Below are positions 47,402 through 57,219 of a stretch of DNA of 64,000 nt, piece by piece (the first letter of the stretch is position 1; every line of letters starts with the position of its first letter). The stretch lies in NCBI RefSeq assembly GCF_011762125.1, contig NZ_JAASQN010000001.1:1426001-1490000 (forward strand). The letters run 5' to 3'. Both the position numbers and the translations under genes were made by a program. The DNA is from Sphingopyxis panaciterrae (GTDB taxonomy: Bacteria > Pseudomonadota > Alphaproteobacteria > Sphingomonadales > Sphingomonadaceae). The notes below the pieces were generated by a model that searched no databases, was not told where the DNA came from, and saw nothing but the letters and a program-made list of their open reading frames with translations.

Positions 47402-48784
47402 TCAGGCGGCCGCCGGCTCGCCCATCAGCCGCTTCGCGAGGAACAGCTTGAACAGCACGAAGGCGACCAGCCCGACGACGGCCGTCGCGACGTGGAACAG
47501 CCAGAAACTCGTGGTCGGCATCGACGAATACCAGCCGCCGACGGTGCCGACGACGTAATTGGCGGCGAAAAAGGCGAGGTAATAGATGCCGATGATCGTC
47601 GCGTTGAGCGCGCGCGGCGCCAGCTTGGTGAACAGCGCCAGGCTGACCGGCAGGATATGGGCAAAGCCGATGCTGTTGGTGACATGGAACATCAGCGGCC
47701 AGAACAGCCCGATCTTGCCGCCGCCCTGCGTTGCGGCCGCCATGAACAGGCAAAGCCCGCCCGCGATGGTGAAAAAGCTGCCGATGATCATCTTGCCGAG
47801 TTCGTCGGGCTCGCGGTAGCGCTTGCCGTACCAGACGTAAAAACCCGCAACCGCGACCAGCATGCTGAAGCTCGCGGTCGCATCGATCGTGATCATCCAG
47901 CTCGTCGGCCATGTCTGGCCAAAGAAGGTCAGCTGGAAATGCTGGTCCGCCCAGACCAGATAGGCGTTGAAAATCTGCTGGTTGGTCAGCAGCGCGAGCG
48001 CCAGCACCGGGACGAGCAGGAGGACGGCGGCGACGCGCTGCCAGTCCTGCCGCGTCATCGGTATCGCCGCAGGGGCATCTTCGGCTTTCGTTTTTGAAGG
48101 CAAATTGTCGGCGGGAAGCCAGGGCTTCGCCATGATATAGAGGATGAGCCCGGCGACCATCACCACCCCCGCGGTGCCGAAGCCCCAGTGCCAGCTCACC
48201 TTTTCGCCGAGCGTCCCGGCGACGAGCGGCGCGACGATCACGCTGACATTGATCGCGATATAGAAAATCTGGAACGCCATCGCGCGGCGCAGGTCGTTCG
48301 GGCCGTAAAGCTCGCCGACCTGGCTCGCGATATTGCCCTTGAACAGCCCGACGCCGACGATCAGCGCGACCAGCGCGAACAGGAAGCTGCCCTCGAACGC
48401 CATCAGGAAGTGGCCGAGCGCCATGAACAGGCCGCCGAGGATCAAGGTCGTGCGGCGCCCGAGCCAGCGGTCGGCGATGAAGCCGCCGATGATCGGGGTC
48501 AGATAGACGAGCGAGGTGTAATCGCCGAAGAGGCGCGAGGCGAGCGGCTGGCCATCGAGCCCATAGAAATTCTTGACCCAGTCGAGCCCGATCACCCCGG
48601 CGGCATGTTCGGGGAGCAGCAGATATTTGACCATGTAGAGCACGAGCAGGGTCTGCATCGAATAATAGGAAAAGCGCTCGCATCCCTCGACGAAGGCAAG
48701 ATAGCCGAGGCCCTTGGGATGACCGAGGAAGGCGCGGTCATTGCGGTCCGCCTCGAAATCGGGGGTCGCTTCGGCGATGGTCAT
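47402..48784 (-). CDS. POT-family proton-dependent peptide transporter
   Basis: 460 residues with about 14 membrane segments. The proton-coupling motif ExxER is E33-C35-E36-R37 followed by FSYY, GGFIADRWLGRR follows, and FYIAINVSV is the PTR2 signature. It imports di- and tripeptides with protons. It could feed the peptidases seen in the 17-26 kb block (inference). Transcribed away from the REP-filled gap at 48785. Confidence 0.92.
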   Translation of the reverse strand: MTIAEATPDFEADRNDRAFLGHPKGLGYLAFVEGCERFSYYSMQTLLVLYMVKYLLLPEHAAGVIGLDWVKNFYGLDGQPLASRLFGDYTSLVYLTPIIGGFIADRWLGRRTTLILGGLFMALGHFLMAFEGSFLFALVALIVGVGLFKGNIASQVGELYGPNDLRRAMAFQIFYIAINVSVIVAPLVAGTLGEKVSWHWGFGTAGVVMVAGLILYIMAKPWLPADNLPSKTKAEDAPAAIPMTRQDWQRVAAVLLLVPVLALALLTNQQIFNAYLVWADQHFQLTFFGQTWPTSWMITIDATASFSMLVAVAGFYVWYGKRYREPDELGKMIIGSFFTIAGGLCLFMAAATQGGGKIGLFWPLMFHVTNSIGFAHILPVSLALFTKLAPRALNATIIGIYYLAFFAANYVVGTVGGWYSSMPTTSFWLFHVATAVVGLVAFVLFKLFLAKRLMGEPAAA

Positions 48785-48906
48785 TCGATATTGCTCCGAT
48801 AGATATTCTCGGGCTGACGCTTAAAGTTTCAGTTGAAACTTGCCAGTGGCGTTCGACGAACGACGGGGGCTGGCGGCTTTTGGCCGTAAGCTGCCATCTC
48901 CATCAT

Positions 48907-49120
48907 CGTCACCCCGGACTTGATCCGGGGTCCCGCTTGAAGCCGAAAACTGCAGCTGCTTCAAAAAAGCGGGATCCCGGGTCAAGCCCGGGATGATGGA
49001 AAAGGGCAGGAAGCGGCCGGTAGCTGACGCTAACAAAATACCGTCGCCCCCGCGAAGGCGGGGGCCGCTGTCGGCCTGGTGCAAGCTGGCTAGCGGCCCC
49101 CGCCTTCGCGGGGGCGACGG
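48907..49120. repeat. Two REP pairs in a 380-base gap
   Basis: The 48785-49164 gap has no gene. It holds a composite palindrome at 48907-48998 (GTCACCCCGGACTTG to AAGCCCGGGATGATGG) and a perfect 29-base inverted repeat, 49041-49069 with 49092-49120 (arm starts CCGTCGCCCCCGCGAAGGCG), loop 22. Nothing else was seen apart from the promoter of the POT gene. Confidence 0.7.
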
Positions 49121-49164
49121 TTTCTGGTCGGCGTGGGAATGTCCGCTCCCCACCAAAGCGGCCT

Positions 49165-49929
49165 TCAATCGAGCAGCGCGACGGCGCGGATCCACCCCGC
49201 GCTGGCGCGTTCGATCTTCACCGGGAAGCAGCTGAGCGTCCAGCCGGTCGGGGGCAGGGCGGCGAGGCCCGTCAGCTTTTCGATCTGGTAATAGGGTCTG
49301 ATCCGTCCCGCCTTATGGCCTTCCCAGATGATCGACGGGTCGCGCGTTTCGGCCCAGCGCCGCGCCGTATGGCTGAACGGTGCGTCCCAGCTCCACGCGT
49401 CGGTGCCGACGACCTTCACACCGCGCTCCGTGAGGTACAGCGTCGCCTCGGCGCCCATGCCGCACCCCTGGTCGGTGAAATTATCGGTGCCATAGATCGC
49501 GCCCGACTGGACCAGCACAATGTCGAGCGGCTGGAGCGCATGTCCGATCCGCACCAGTTCGGCCTCGACCTCGGCGCCGCTCACGACATGGCCCGCCGGG
49601 CGGTCGGAGAAATCAAGCTTCACGCCGGGACGAAAGAACAGGTCGAGCGGTGCTTCGTCGATGCTCGGAGCGGCGGTCGCGCCGCTGTCGGTCGTCGAAT
49701 GAAAATGCCATGGCGCATCCATATGCGTGCCGTTGTGCGTGCTGAGCGTCAGGCTTTCGACTGCCCAGCCCTCGCCGTCGGGAAGATCCTCTTTCGTAAG
49801 CCCCGGAAAGAACATGGCGATCTGCTCCCACGTGGTCTCGTGGGTCATATAGCTGATCTGCGGGCGCATCACCGGCGGGTCGGACACGACATCGTTGGTG
49901 ATCGGAATCGACAGGTCGATGAACTGCAT
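49165..49929 (-). CDS. Cyclase-family metal hydrolase (kynurenine formamidase-like)
   Basis: 254 residues. HNGTHMDAPWH at 65-75 is the metal-binding HxGTHxDxPxH motif of the cyclase/formamidase family, which opens cyclic or formyl amides. LVQSGAIYGTDNFTDQGCGM and GTDAWSWD follow the family. It could be arylformamidase-type but no kynurenine genes are adjacent. ATG 49929 is chosen because it is the first before the conserved IDLSIPIT; the open frame upstream is not coding. Confidence 0.82.
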   Translation of the reverse strand: MQFIDLSIPITNDVVSDPPVMRPQISYMTHETTWEQIAMFFPGLTKEDLPDGEGWAVESLTLSTHNGTHMDAPWHFHSTTDSGATAAPSIDEAPLDLFFRPGVKLDFSDRPAGHVVSGAEVEAELVRIGHALQPLDIVLVQSGAIYGTDNFTDQGCGMGAEATLYLTERGVKVVGTDAWSWDAPFSHTARRWAETRDPSIIWEGHKAGRIRPYYQIEKLTGLAALPPTGWTLSCFPVKIERASAGWIRAVALLD

Positions 49930-50007
49930 TTTTGCAGCCTGCCACTGAAATGACGCTACGCCAAGAAGGCTTGCGCGCCGCGGCGGTACAACTAGAGGTA
50001 GCGAAAC

Positions 50008-50085
50008 CGTTCGTGTCGAGCGAAGTCGAGACACCCATGTGTCGTGCATGCCCTCCCGGCATCTCGACTTCGCTCGATGCGAACG
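50008..50085. repeat. ~80-base palindromic element, copy B
   Basis: Begins CCGTTCGTGTCGAGCGAAG and ends CTTCGCTCGATGCGAACGG. Its left arm matches the reverse complement of the right arm of copy A (31719-31800) at 31 of 32 bases, so this is the same element inverted. It lies between the cyclase and MHS transporter genes. Confidence 0.65.
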
Positions 50086-50121
50086 GAAAGGGGATAGGCT
50101 CAGAGAGCTTAGGGAGAGACC

Positions 50122-51753
50122 ATGACGAACCTCGCCGCCGACGCCGATCATGGCGCGGACTATCAGCCGACCGCGAAAGATATCCGGATGGTCATCGCCG
50201 CCTCGTCGGCGGGGACGATCTTCGAATGGTATGATTTCTTCATCTACGGGACGCTGGCGGCGATCATCGGCAAGGCTTTCTTCCCCAGTGACAATGCGAC
50301 GCTCGAGGTGCTGCTGGTGTGGGCCGGTTTCGCGGTCGGCTTCGGTTTCCGGCCGCTCGGCGCCGTGCTGTTCGGCTTTCTCGGCGACCGGCTGGGCCGC
50401 AAATATACTTTCCTTGTCACCGTCACACTGATGGGCATCGCAACTGCGGGCGTCGGCATGATCCCGTCGGCGGCGACGATCGGTATCGCCGCGCCGGTCA
50501 TCATCATTCTCCTGCGTGTTCTTCAGGGGCTGGCGCTCGGCGGCGAATATGGCGGCGCCGCCGTTTATGTCGCCGAACATTCGCCGCCCGAAAAGCGCGG
50601 TTTCTATACCAGCTTCATCCAGGCAAGCGTCGTCGGCGGCTTCGTGCTCAGCCTGATCGTGGTGCTCGGGTGCAAGGCGCTGATGTCCGACGCCCTGTGG
50701 GAAAGCTGGGGCTGGCGCGTGCCGTTCCTGCTGTCGATCCTCCTCCTCGCTATCTCGCTCTGGATGCGCCTCAAACTGTCCGAAAGCCCGGTGTTCCAGG
50801 CGATGAAGGAGGAAGGGGAACTGGCGAAAAACCCGTTGAAGGAAAGCTTCACCTATCCTGGCAATCCGCGGCGCATCTTCATCGCATTGTTCGGTATCGC
50901 CGCCGGGCTGACCGTTATCTGGTACACCGCGATGTTCTCCGGCCTGTCCTTTCTGAAGGGGCCGATGCGGGTCGAGGATACTGCGGCCGAAATCATCGTC
51001 GGCGTCGCCGCCGCGCTCGGCATGGGCTTCTTCCTGTGGGCGGGGCGGCTCTCCGACCGCATCGGGCGCAAGAAACCGATCGTCTGGGGCTATGGGATCA
51101 CGCTCGTCCTCCTCTTTCCGCTCTTCTGGCTGATGGGCAGCGTTGCCAATCCAGCGCTGACCGCCGCCGCCGAAAGGGCGCCGGTCGTCGTCACCGGATC
51201 GAAATGCAGCTTCGATCCCTTTGCGCAAAAACAGAATACCGTCTGCGGCAAAACGCTCGGCGAACTCACGAAGCTCGGCGTTCCCTATACGATCGTCACC
51301 AGCGGCAGCGCGTTCGACAGCGTCCAGGTGACGATCGGCAAGCGCGAAGTCGCGGGCGAGGATCCGGCGGTGCTCAAACCCGCACTCGAAGCGATGGGCT
51401 ATGATTTCGAAAAGCAGATTCCCGGCCCGCTCGGCATCGCGGTGATCGTCGCGGCGCTGCTCGGCCTCAGCGCCCTGTCGGGCTTTACCTATGGCCCCGT
51501 CGCGGCATTGCTCTCCGAAATGTTCCCGCCGCATGTTCGCTATTCGTCGCTGTCGATCCCCTATCATCTCGGCACCGGCTATTTTGGCGGCTTCCTGCCG
51601 CTGATCGCGAGCTTCATCGTCGCCAAGACCGGCGACGCCTTTGCCGGGCTCTGGTATACTTGGGGCGTCGTGCTGGTGGCGTTTCTCGTCACCGCCTTCA
51701 TGCTCAGGGACCCGGTCGAAGGGCAGTGGGACAGGGCCGCGCCCGCAAACTGA
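50122..51753 (+). CDS. MHS-type MFS transporter (ProP/KgtP-like)
   Basis: 543 residues. GTIFEWYDFFIYG at 31-43 and FGFLGDRLGRK are signatures of the metabolite:H+ symporter family, which carries organic acids, betaines or shikimate. An extra stretch of about 85 residues (roughly 345-430) sits between two membrane helices and includes two cysteines (SKCSFDPF and TVCGK); it probably faces the periplasm. Usual members are 430-450 residues. Substrate unknown. RBS AGGGAGAG precedes ATG. Confidence 0.88.
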   Translation: MTNLAADADHGADYQPTAKDIRMVIAASSAGTIFEWYDFFIYGTLAAIIGKAFFPSDNATLEVLLVWAGFAVGFGFRPLGAVLFGFLGDRLGRKYTFLVTVTLMGIATAGVGMIPSAATIGIAAPVIIILLRVLQGLALGGEYGGAAVYVAEHSPPEKRGFYTSFIQASVVGGFVLSLIVVLGCKALMSDALWESWGWRVPFLLSILLLAISLWMRLKLSESPVFQAMKEEGELAKNPLKESFTYPGNPRRIFIALFGIAAGLTVIWYTAMFSGLSFLKGPMRVEDTAAEIIVGVAAALGMGFFLWAGRLSDRIGRKKPIVWGYGITLVLLFPLFWLMGSVANPALTAAAERAPVVVTGSKCSFDPFAQKQNTVCGKTLGELTKLGVPYTIVTSGSAFDSVQVTIGKREVAGEDPAVLKPALEAMGYDFEKQIPGPLGIAVIVAALLGLSALSGFTYGPVAALLSEMFPPHVRYSSLSIPYHLGTGYFGGFLPLIASFIVAKTGDAFAGLWYTWGVVLVAFLVTAFMLRDPVEGQWDRAAPAN

Positions 51754-51808
51754 TCCGCTTCCGGAACAGCCCATTGGCGCTGCCGCCAAAGCCGTATAGG
51801 GCACGGTG

Positions 51809-52858
51809 ATGATCGCCATCCCGTCGCCGCTCCGCCTCCGCCTCGACCGCACCGCGCTCGCCGCCAACTGGCGCTGGCTCGCCGCGCAGAGCGGGACGGC
51901 GGCGTGCGGCGCGGCGATCAAGGCCGACGGCTACGGCCTCGGCGCGCGGGCGGTGATGCAGCATCTCGTTGCTGCGGGCTGCCGGGACTTTTTCGTTGCG
52001 AGCTGGGCCGAGGCGGCGGCGTTGATGCCGCTCGCCGAGGGTGTGTCGCTATCGGTGCTGCACGGGGTGGGAGAGGCGGATATGGTCGCCGCGCGCACCC
52101 TGCCGGCGCGCCCGGTACTCGGCAGCCTCCAGCAGGTCGCGCGCTGGCGCGCGGCGGGCGAGGGGCGGCCGTGCGACGTCATGGTCGATACGGGAATGAG
52201 CCGCCTCGGCCTCCGCATCGACGAGGCACTGGGCGGTGCGCTGGACGGCCTCGCGATTGAAACCCTTCTCAGCCACCTTGCCTCGGCCGATGAGGAAAGC
52301 GCGCAAAATGCGCAGCAACTCGCGGCGTTTCGCGAGGTAAGGGGCCGGATTCCGGCGCGGCGTTACAGCTTCGCGAACAGCGCGGGCATCTGTCTCGGCC
52401 GCGACTATGCTTTCGATCTGACCCGGCCGGGCCTCGCCCTCTATGGCGGGACACCGCGGCCCGAGGTCGCGGGTCAGATCCGCCAGGTCGTATATCCCGA
52501 AGCACGCGTGCTGCAGGTTCGCAGCGTCCGCGTGGGCGAGACCGTCGGCTATGGCGCGACATGGACAGCATCAAGGGGCAGCCGGATCGCGGTCGCGAAC
52601 ATGGGTTATGCCGACGGCTACCTCCGCTGCCACGCGGGAAGCGGGACGGCGACCTGGCAATCACACCGCCTGCCGCTCGCCGGGCGCGTATCGATGGACC
52701 TTGTCGCGTTCGACGCCACCGACGCCGGCGCCATCGACGAGGGCGACTGGCTCACGCTCGACTATGACCTGCCCGAAACCGCGGCGCGGTGCGGGCTGTC
52801 GCAATATGAGCTGCTGACCGGGTTGGGTGGCCGCTGGGCGCGCGAGTGGGTGGATTAA
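51809..52858 (+). CDS. alr: Alanine racemase
   Basis: 349 residues. It makes D-alanine for peptidoglycan. PLP lysine K38 is in AAIKADGYGLG and the second catalytic residue is Y248 in VGYGATW. GTG at 51806 just before the ATG is an alternative start. Length is near the family norm. Preceded by the transporter gene with a 55-base gap on the same strand. Confidence 0.93.
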   Translation: MIAIPSPLRLRLDRTALAANWRWLAAQSGTAACGAAIKADGYGLGARAVMQHLVAAGCRDFFVASWAEAAALMPLAEGVSLSVLHGVGEADMVAARTLPARPVLGSLQQVARWRAAGEGRPCDVMVDTGMSRLGLRIDEALGGALDGLAIETLLSHLASADEESAQNAQQLAAFREVRGRIPARRYSFANSAGICLGRDYAFDLTRPGLALYGGTPRPEVAGQIRQVVYPEARVLQVRSVRVGETVGYGATWTASRGSRIAVANMGYADGYLRCHAGSGTATWQSHRLPLAGRVSMDLVAFDATDAGAIDEGDWLTLDYDLPETAARCGLSQYELLTGLGGRWAREWVD

Positions 52859-52957
52859 TAGCGGAAACGGCCCGAAAGGTGCGGGGCGCTACCAATTCGG
52901 GCAGAATAGAAGGCGGCAGAATTATACGCCGCCTTCCATTTTCGAAACTACCGCTTC

Positions 52958-55900
52958 TTAGAATTTACCGCGAACGTTCATGAACACGCGGCGACCGAAA
53001 TAATCATATTGGGTGCCGAATGCCGGCGAATTACCGATCGCGGTAATGCCTCCCAAAACGGTCGAGAACCGCGGCGGCGCGGTATCGAACATGTTGGACA
53101 CGCCGAGCGTGATCGCGAACTTGTCGTCAATCTCGCGGGTAACCGACATCGAGTGATAGAAGGTAGGCGACAAGCGCACATCGGGACAAAAACTACCGCC
53201 GGGACGGTAAATAGAAGTTCTGCATGCGCTGCCGCCTTGAGTGTCGAGCAAATCTTGCAGATCCGATGTTCCGCCGGTGACATCGAGGCCGTAGAATATA
53301 GTCCAAGGCCCCTTCTCCCACGAGAGGCTGAAATCGCCTACCCATTTCGGATCGCCCGCTTCACCATTGTCGTCGATGAGGGTTCCCGGAAACAGTTCGA
53401 TGGTATCCTTCGTCTGCCAAGTCATCTGCGCCCGGAATTCAAGAGCACCGAGATTACCCAAATCCTGATTTACACGCAACGTGACGTCGATACCGCGATT
53501 CCGCTGATCGCTGATGTTGATATACGAATCCTCGATGTCGGTGATATTATCAACTTCAGGGCCACTATTGGCGCGCGTGATCAGGTCGCAAAGCGGCTCA
53601 TTAGGATAAAATTCCGAATTATAACAGCCGACGACGATGTTACGCGCGCCCAATTGCGTTATTTCATTCTTTACGCGGATGTCGAAATAATCGACCGCTA
53701 GGCTTGTCCGCAGTCCGCCCCAAAGCACACCGCTCAAATCAGGCGTCAGAATGACACTAGCCGTCTTTGCGGTGGAGGTTTCGGGCCTCAGGGTCCCAAG
53801 CCCGCCAGCGGTCGTTACGGTTGCGGAACCTGTTGCACCGGCAAAGTCGTCGGGAATACCGGCGGCCGTACAATTGTCAAAGATGCGTTGGTTAATCGTA
53901 CCTTTTTCAAGTTCAGCCGCTAGGTTGCGACAGATGTCGATATCCTGCTGCGGCTGAAAACCTGTCTGGTTCTCGAGAAATAGTTCGAACAACGCCGGTG
54001 CGCGAAACGACGTGCCCCAAGTGCCTCGAAAGCGGAGCCAGTCGGTGACTTCCCAGTCGAGTCCGGCTTTCCACGTCACGTCGCTGAAACTGTCGGTCGC
54101 ACCGTCACGGCGAGTAGCATCGACGTGCGTATAGCGCCCGGCGCCCGACAGGGTCAGACGCTGGATCAGCGGCGTATCATGGATCAGCGGAATCTGGATT
54201 TCACCAAAGATTTCCTTCGAGACAGTCCTGCCCGCTGTAATTCCGGAAGATGTACGGAGAGCGGCGTTTCCAGCTAGGGTGACCTCACCGGGCACGTCGC
54301 GAATCTGGTCGCGGCGGATCTGGACGCCGAAAGCCACGCCGACATCGCCTGCGGGCAGGGTAAGAAGATTACCCGAAAGCGTCGCTTCGCCCGACCATTG
54401 TGTAAAGCGCGTATGCCCGGTTTCTTCGCCCATCAGGAAGTCGCGCTCGGCTTGCGTGAAATCGCCGCGCAGAACGCGGGGGTCGGTCCAGTCAATGTCC
54501 ATGCAGGGCCTCCCGGTAACCGGGGTGACCATGCCTACGCATGACCGCGTACGAAAATCCTGCGTGAAGCGCGCATCTTCATAAACGACACTCTGGGTGT
54601 AGCTCGCGTTTGAACGGCTATACTGTGTGTAGACGTCCCAGTTCCAACCTGACAGGAAGCCATCGAAATCGCCCCGAAAGCCTAGAACACCGCGATAATA
54701 ATCGACGTCGGTGCTGAAGTCAGACTTTACCAGAACCAGTGGGCGGAGGAGGAAATTTCCACTGAACTCCGTATTAAATGGATCTCCTGCGTCGCCTATT
54801 ACGCAATTGAAATCCGATGTGGTGCAAAAAGCTCCTGGATAGTTCGGGTTTAGAGACAGGCCACCTGTATTCGGATTAACTGTAAGCGAAGGGAGAAGGG
54901 AATTTCCAGTAAACTGGAATACGTTAATTTGCTGAAATCCATTATTGTAGGATTTTCTATTATTGAAAAGAAGTTCAGTATATACTTCGACGTTGTCGGT
55001 GAGTTCGTACGAGGCATCCAGGTAGCCCGTCACGCGCGAGACTTTGGAGAAAACGTCGGCTGCCTGTTCAAGGGGCTCAAATTGATTGAGGGCGCCTCTC
55101 GATGGCCCGTCAAAATCCAGTCCAAAGAAGTTGGATGGGGCCGTCACGCCCGGTATCGTGTTGTAGTCCACGCCAACCTGGCCAAAATGAGATCCATATT
55201 GGCCGGCGAACAACGGCAGTCCGTTCGGCGCCTCGAGCGGACCTTCTCCAAAGAGTCCGGTGAAGTCATTGTCGGTCAGGATCATATTGCCCAACGTGCC
55301 AAAGCATGCCGGTTTGCCCGTCCGGAAATCAACAATGTCGGCGCGGCTTCCATCAGCTTCGCGCTTCAGATAATCTTCTTGGCAGAACAAGAAGTCCCGA
55401 TCTCGTCGTTTGAGATTCTGCTGCTGGAAATAATCGACCGTCATCAGGATATGACCGCGATCGAACCGCTTTCCGTAGCTGATATTGAAGTCGTAGATTT
55501 CGCCGCCGCCGTGCTGTGGAATCGACGTGAAGCCGCCCAACTCGAAACCGTCGGCATTGTCCTTCGTCAGAATGTTGACCACGCCGGCGACGGCGTCCGA
55601 GCCATAGATCGATGAAGCGCCGGTTTTCAGCACTTCGACCTGACGCACCACCGAAAGCGGTAGTACGTTAAGGTCGAATGAAGCCACGGCGCCGCGGACG
55701 CCCGCCGGACCGGCACGGCGTCCGTTTAGCAGGACAAGTGTACGCTCAGCTCCGAGGCCGCGTAGAGACACCGTCTGTGCATCAGCGCCGCCGTTAGTAA
55801 CAAAGCCATTCGAGATCGATGAGGTGATCTGGATCGAGCCCTGGGCGATTGGGGACGATTGCAGCAGATCTTGTAACTGGTTCTGGCCTTGTTTCTGTCC

Positions 55901-56137
55901 AATTTCTGGACTGATGACCTGAATCGGGTCGGGGCTGTTAAACTCGTTTCTGCGCTTAATGCGCGAACCGGTCACCACGATGGCATCGCCGCTGCTCGCG
56001 TTGGAATCGCAAACGCCGTCGTTGTTGAGGTCGGCGCAATTGGCGCTGCCGATCGTGTCCTGCGCAAACGCAGGTTGGCTGGCGGACATTGCCACTGCAA
56101 AAGCAGCGGCACCCACAAGCAGGTGCGACTTGTTCAT
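52958..56137 (-). CDS. Large TonB-dependent receptor
   Basis: 1059 residues from the ATG at 56137 (MNKSHLLVGAAAFAVAMSAS, signal ending FAQ). DLNNDGVCDSN near 38-48 resembles a calcium loop, then DAIVVTGSRIKRRNEFNS is the TonB box and plug start. VEVLKTGASSIYGSDAVAGV is typical of oligomer-type receptors. The barrel ends RVFMNVRGKF with terminal phenylalanine. A TTG at 56164 would add nine residues and is not favoured. Substrate is unknown; peptides or glycans are usual for this large sphingomonad class. No FecI/R neighbour. Confidence 0.92.
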   Translation of the reverse strand: MNKSHLLVGAAAFAVAMSASQPAFAQDTIGSANCADLNNDGVCDSNASSGDAIVVTGSRIKRRNEFNSPDPIQVISPEIGQKQGQNQLQDLLQSSPIAQGSIQITSSISNGFVTNGGADAQTVSLRGLGAERTLVLLNGRRAGPAGVRGAVASFDLNVLPLSVVRQVEVLKTGASSIYGSDAVAGVVNILTKDNADGFELGGFTSIPQHGGGEIYDFNISYGKRFDRGHILMTVDYFQQQNLKRRDRDFLFCQEDYLKREADGSRADIVDFRTGKPACFGTLGNMILTDNDFTGLFGEGPLEAPNGLPLFAGQYGSHFGQVGVDYNTIPGVTAPSNFFGLDFDGPSRGALNQFEPLEQAADVFSKVSRVTGYLDASYELTDNVEVYTELLFNNRKSYNNGFQQINVFQFTGNSLLPSLTVNPNTGGLSLNPNYPGAFCTTSDFNCVIGDAGDPFNTEFSGNFLLRPLVLVKSDFSTDVDYYRGVLGFRGDFDGFLSGWNWDVYTQYSRSNASYTQSVVYEDARFTQDFRTRSCVGMVTPVTGRPCMDIDWTDPRVLRGDFTQAERDFLMGEETGHTRFTQWSGEATLSGNLLTLPAGDVGVAFGVQIRRDQIRDVPGEVTLAGNAALRTSSGITAGRTVSKEIFGEIQIPLIHDTPLIQRLTLSGAGRYTHVDATRRDGATDSFSDVTWKAGLDWEVTDWLRFRGTWGTSFRAPALFELFLENQTGFQPQQDIDICRNLAAELEKGTINQRIFDNCTAAGIPDDFAGATGSATVTTAGGLGTLRPETSTAKTASVILTPDLSGVLWGGLRTSLAVDYFDIRVKNEITQLGARNIVVGCYNSEFYPNEPLCDLITRANSGPEVDNITDIEDSYINISDQRNRGIDVTLRVNQDLGNLGALEFRAQMTWQTKDTIELFPGTLIDDNGEAGDPKWVGDFSLSWEKGPWTIFYGLDVTGGTSDLQDLLDTQGGSACRTSIYRPGGSFCPDVRLSPTFYHSMSVTREIDDKFAITLGVSNMFDTAPPRFSTVLGGITAIGNSPAFGTQYDYFGRRVFMNVRGKF

Positions 56138-56627
56138 AGATAACTCCCCGGTTGCCCCGTTCAAAAAACCAGATGAACGGAATGGAGTTTAGAAACGCCT
56201 AAAATTTTGGCGGCACAAGAGTTTGATGGCGATTTCGGACGGCGGCGCGACTGATAGGGGCGGCGCTGTGCTATTTTGGCAACAGCGGCGTTGTGCGCGA
56301 AGGTTTCAGAAAAAATATTGTTCTATTTCAGATATATAAAATGATTCAATTGAAGCGTCATAAATAAAAAAATGTCATGAAATAGATTGTGCTTGAAACG
56401 AAGTTGCCAATCATCCGCCAAAACCGACCAATCCGGGCTAGGAATGGCGAACTGTCCATGACACGGGCCGCGGTCCCGGGCTCCGACTCGCAATGGATCG
56501 TCGCTGCCGCGCTCCCGCACATGTTGCGATGCATCATATTTTGATGCTAATGCCCGGGTTGCAAGATCAGGAACTCCCGCACCGATGCTTTTGCGATCGT
56601 CACGGGACATCAGGAGCGCGGGTCAGC
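56138..56627. other. AT-rich gap between divergent receptor and phaR genes
   Basis: About 490 bases without a credible gene. The stretch 56310-56395 is strikingly AT-rich (for example ATATATAAAATGATT and AAATAAAAAAATG) in this GC-rich sequence and probably holds the promoter of the receptor. The part near 56520-56560 has TTGCGATGCATCATATTTTG, which could be a phaR promoter. No confirmed operator. Confidence 0.45.
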
Positions 56628-57173
56628 ATGGCGAGGTCGAAATCGGCGGAAGAGGGCGACGTCGTCACCATCAAGAAATACGCCAACCGGCGCCTCTATG
56701 ATACCGAACGCAGTTGCTACATCACGCTTGAAGATCTGGGCGCGATGGTGCGCGACGGCCGCGAATTTCGCGTCGTCGACGCGAAAAGCGGCGACGACAT
56801 CACCCATAATGTCCTGACCCAGATCATCATGGATACCGAAACGCGCGGCGAGACGCTGCTTCCGGTTCCCTTTCTGCGCCACCTGATCGGGATGTACGGC
56901 GACAAGATGCAGTCGATGGTGCCGCAATATCTGGAAGCGTCGATGACCGCGTTCCGGAAGAACCAGCAGGACGTGCGCGACGCGTTCGAAGGCGCGCTGG
57001 GGTCGAACCCGCTCGCCGAAATGGCGCGCCGCAATCTTGAGATGTTCCAGCAGGCGGCCGGGGCCTTCATCCCGGGCGCGGCCGGCGGCAGCACCAGGGC
57101 CAAGGATGCCGAGATCGCGGCGTTGAAGGCCGAAGTCGCCGAGCTTAAGGCCGAGCTCGCGAAAAAGAAGTGA
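56628..57173 (+). CDS. phaR: Polyhydroxyalkanoate synthesis repressor PhaR
   Basis: 181 residues. KKYANRRLYDT at 16-26 and DAKSGDDIT at 51-59 are the DNA-binding signatures of PhaR; the C-terminal part is a coiled coil (AEIAALKAEVAELKAEL). PhaR represses phasin and PHA genes and is released by PHA granules. Propionyl-CoA, handled at 37-47 kb, is a PHA precursor, so the two systems draw on one pool. ATG 56628 follows AGGAG. No PHA synthase or phasin is in the window. Confidence 0.92.
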   Translation: MARSKSAEEGDVVTIKKYANRRLYDTERSCYITLEDLGAMVRDGREFRVVDAKSGDDITHNVLTQIIMDTETRGETLLPVPFLRHLIGMYGDKMQSMVPQYLEASMTAFRKNQQDVRDAFEGALGSNPLAEMARRNLEMFQQAAGAFIPGAAGGSTRAKDAEIAALKAEVAELKAELAKKK

Positions 57174-57219
57174 CGACGGGCGCCCTTGCGCCCTCAACGA
57201 CAATAGAAATCGGATAAAG

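Noticed and set aside
49950..51921. Long minus-strand frame extending upstream of the cyclase gene
   Set aside because: It runs antisense to the MHS transporter and shows no domain; the cyclase starts at 49929 where homology begins.
56520..56560. PhaR operator upstream of phaR
   Set aside because: TTGCGATGCATC is only loosely palindromic and I cannot match it to a defined PhaR site.
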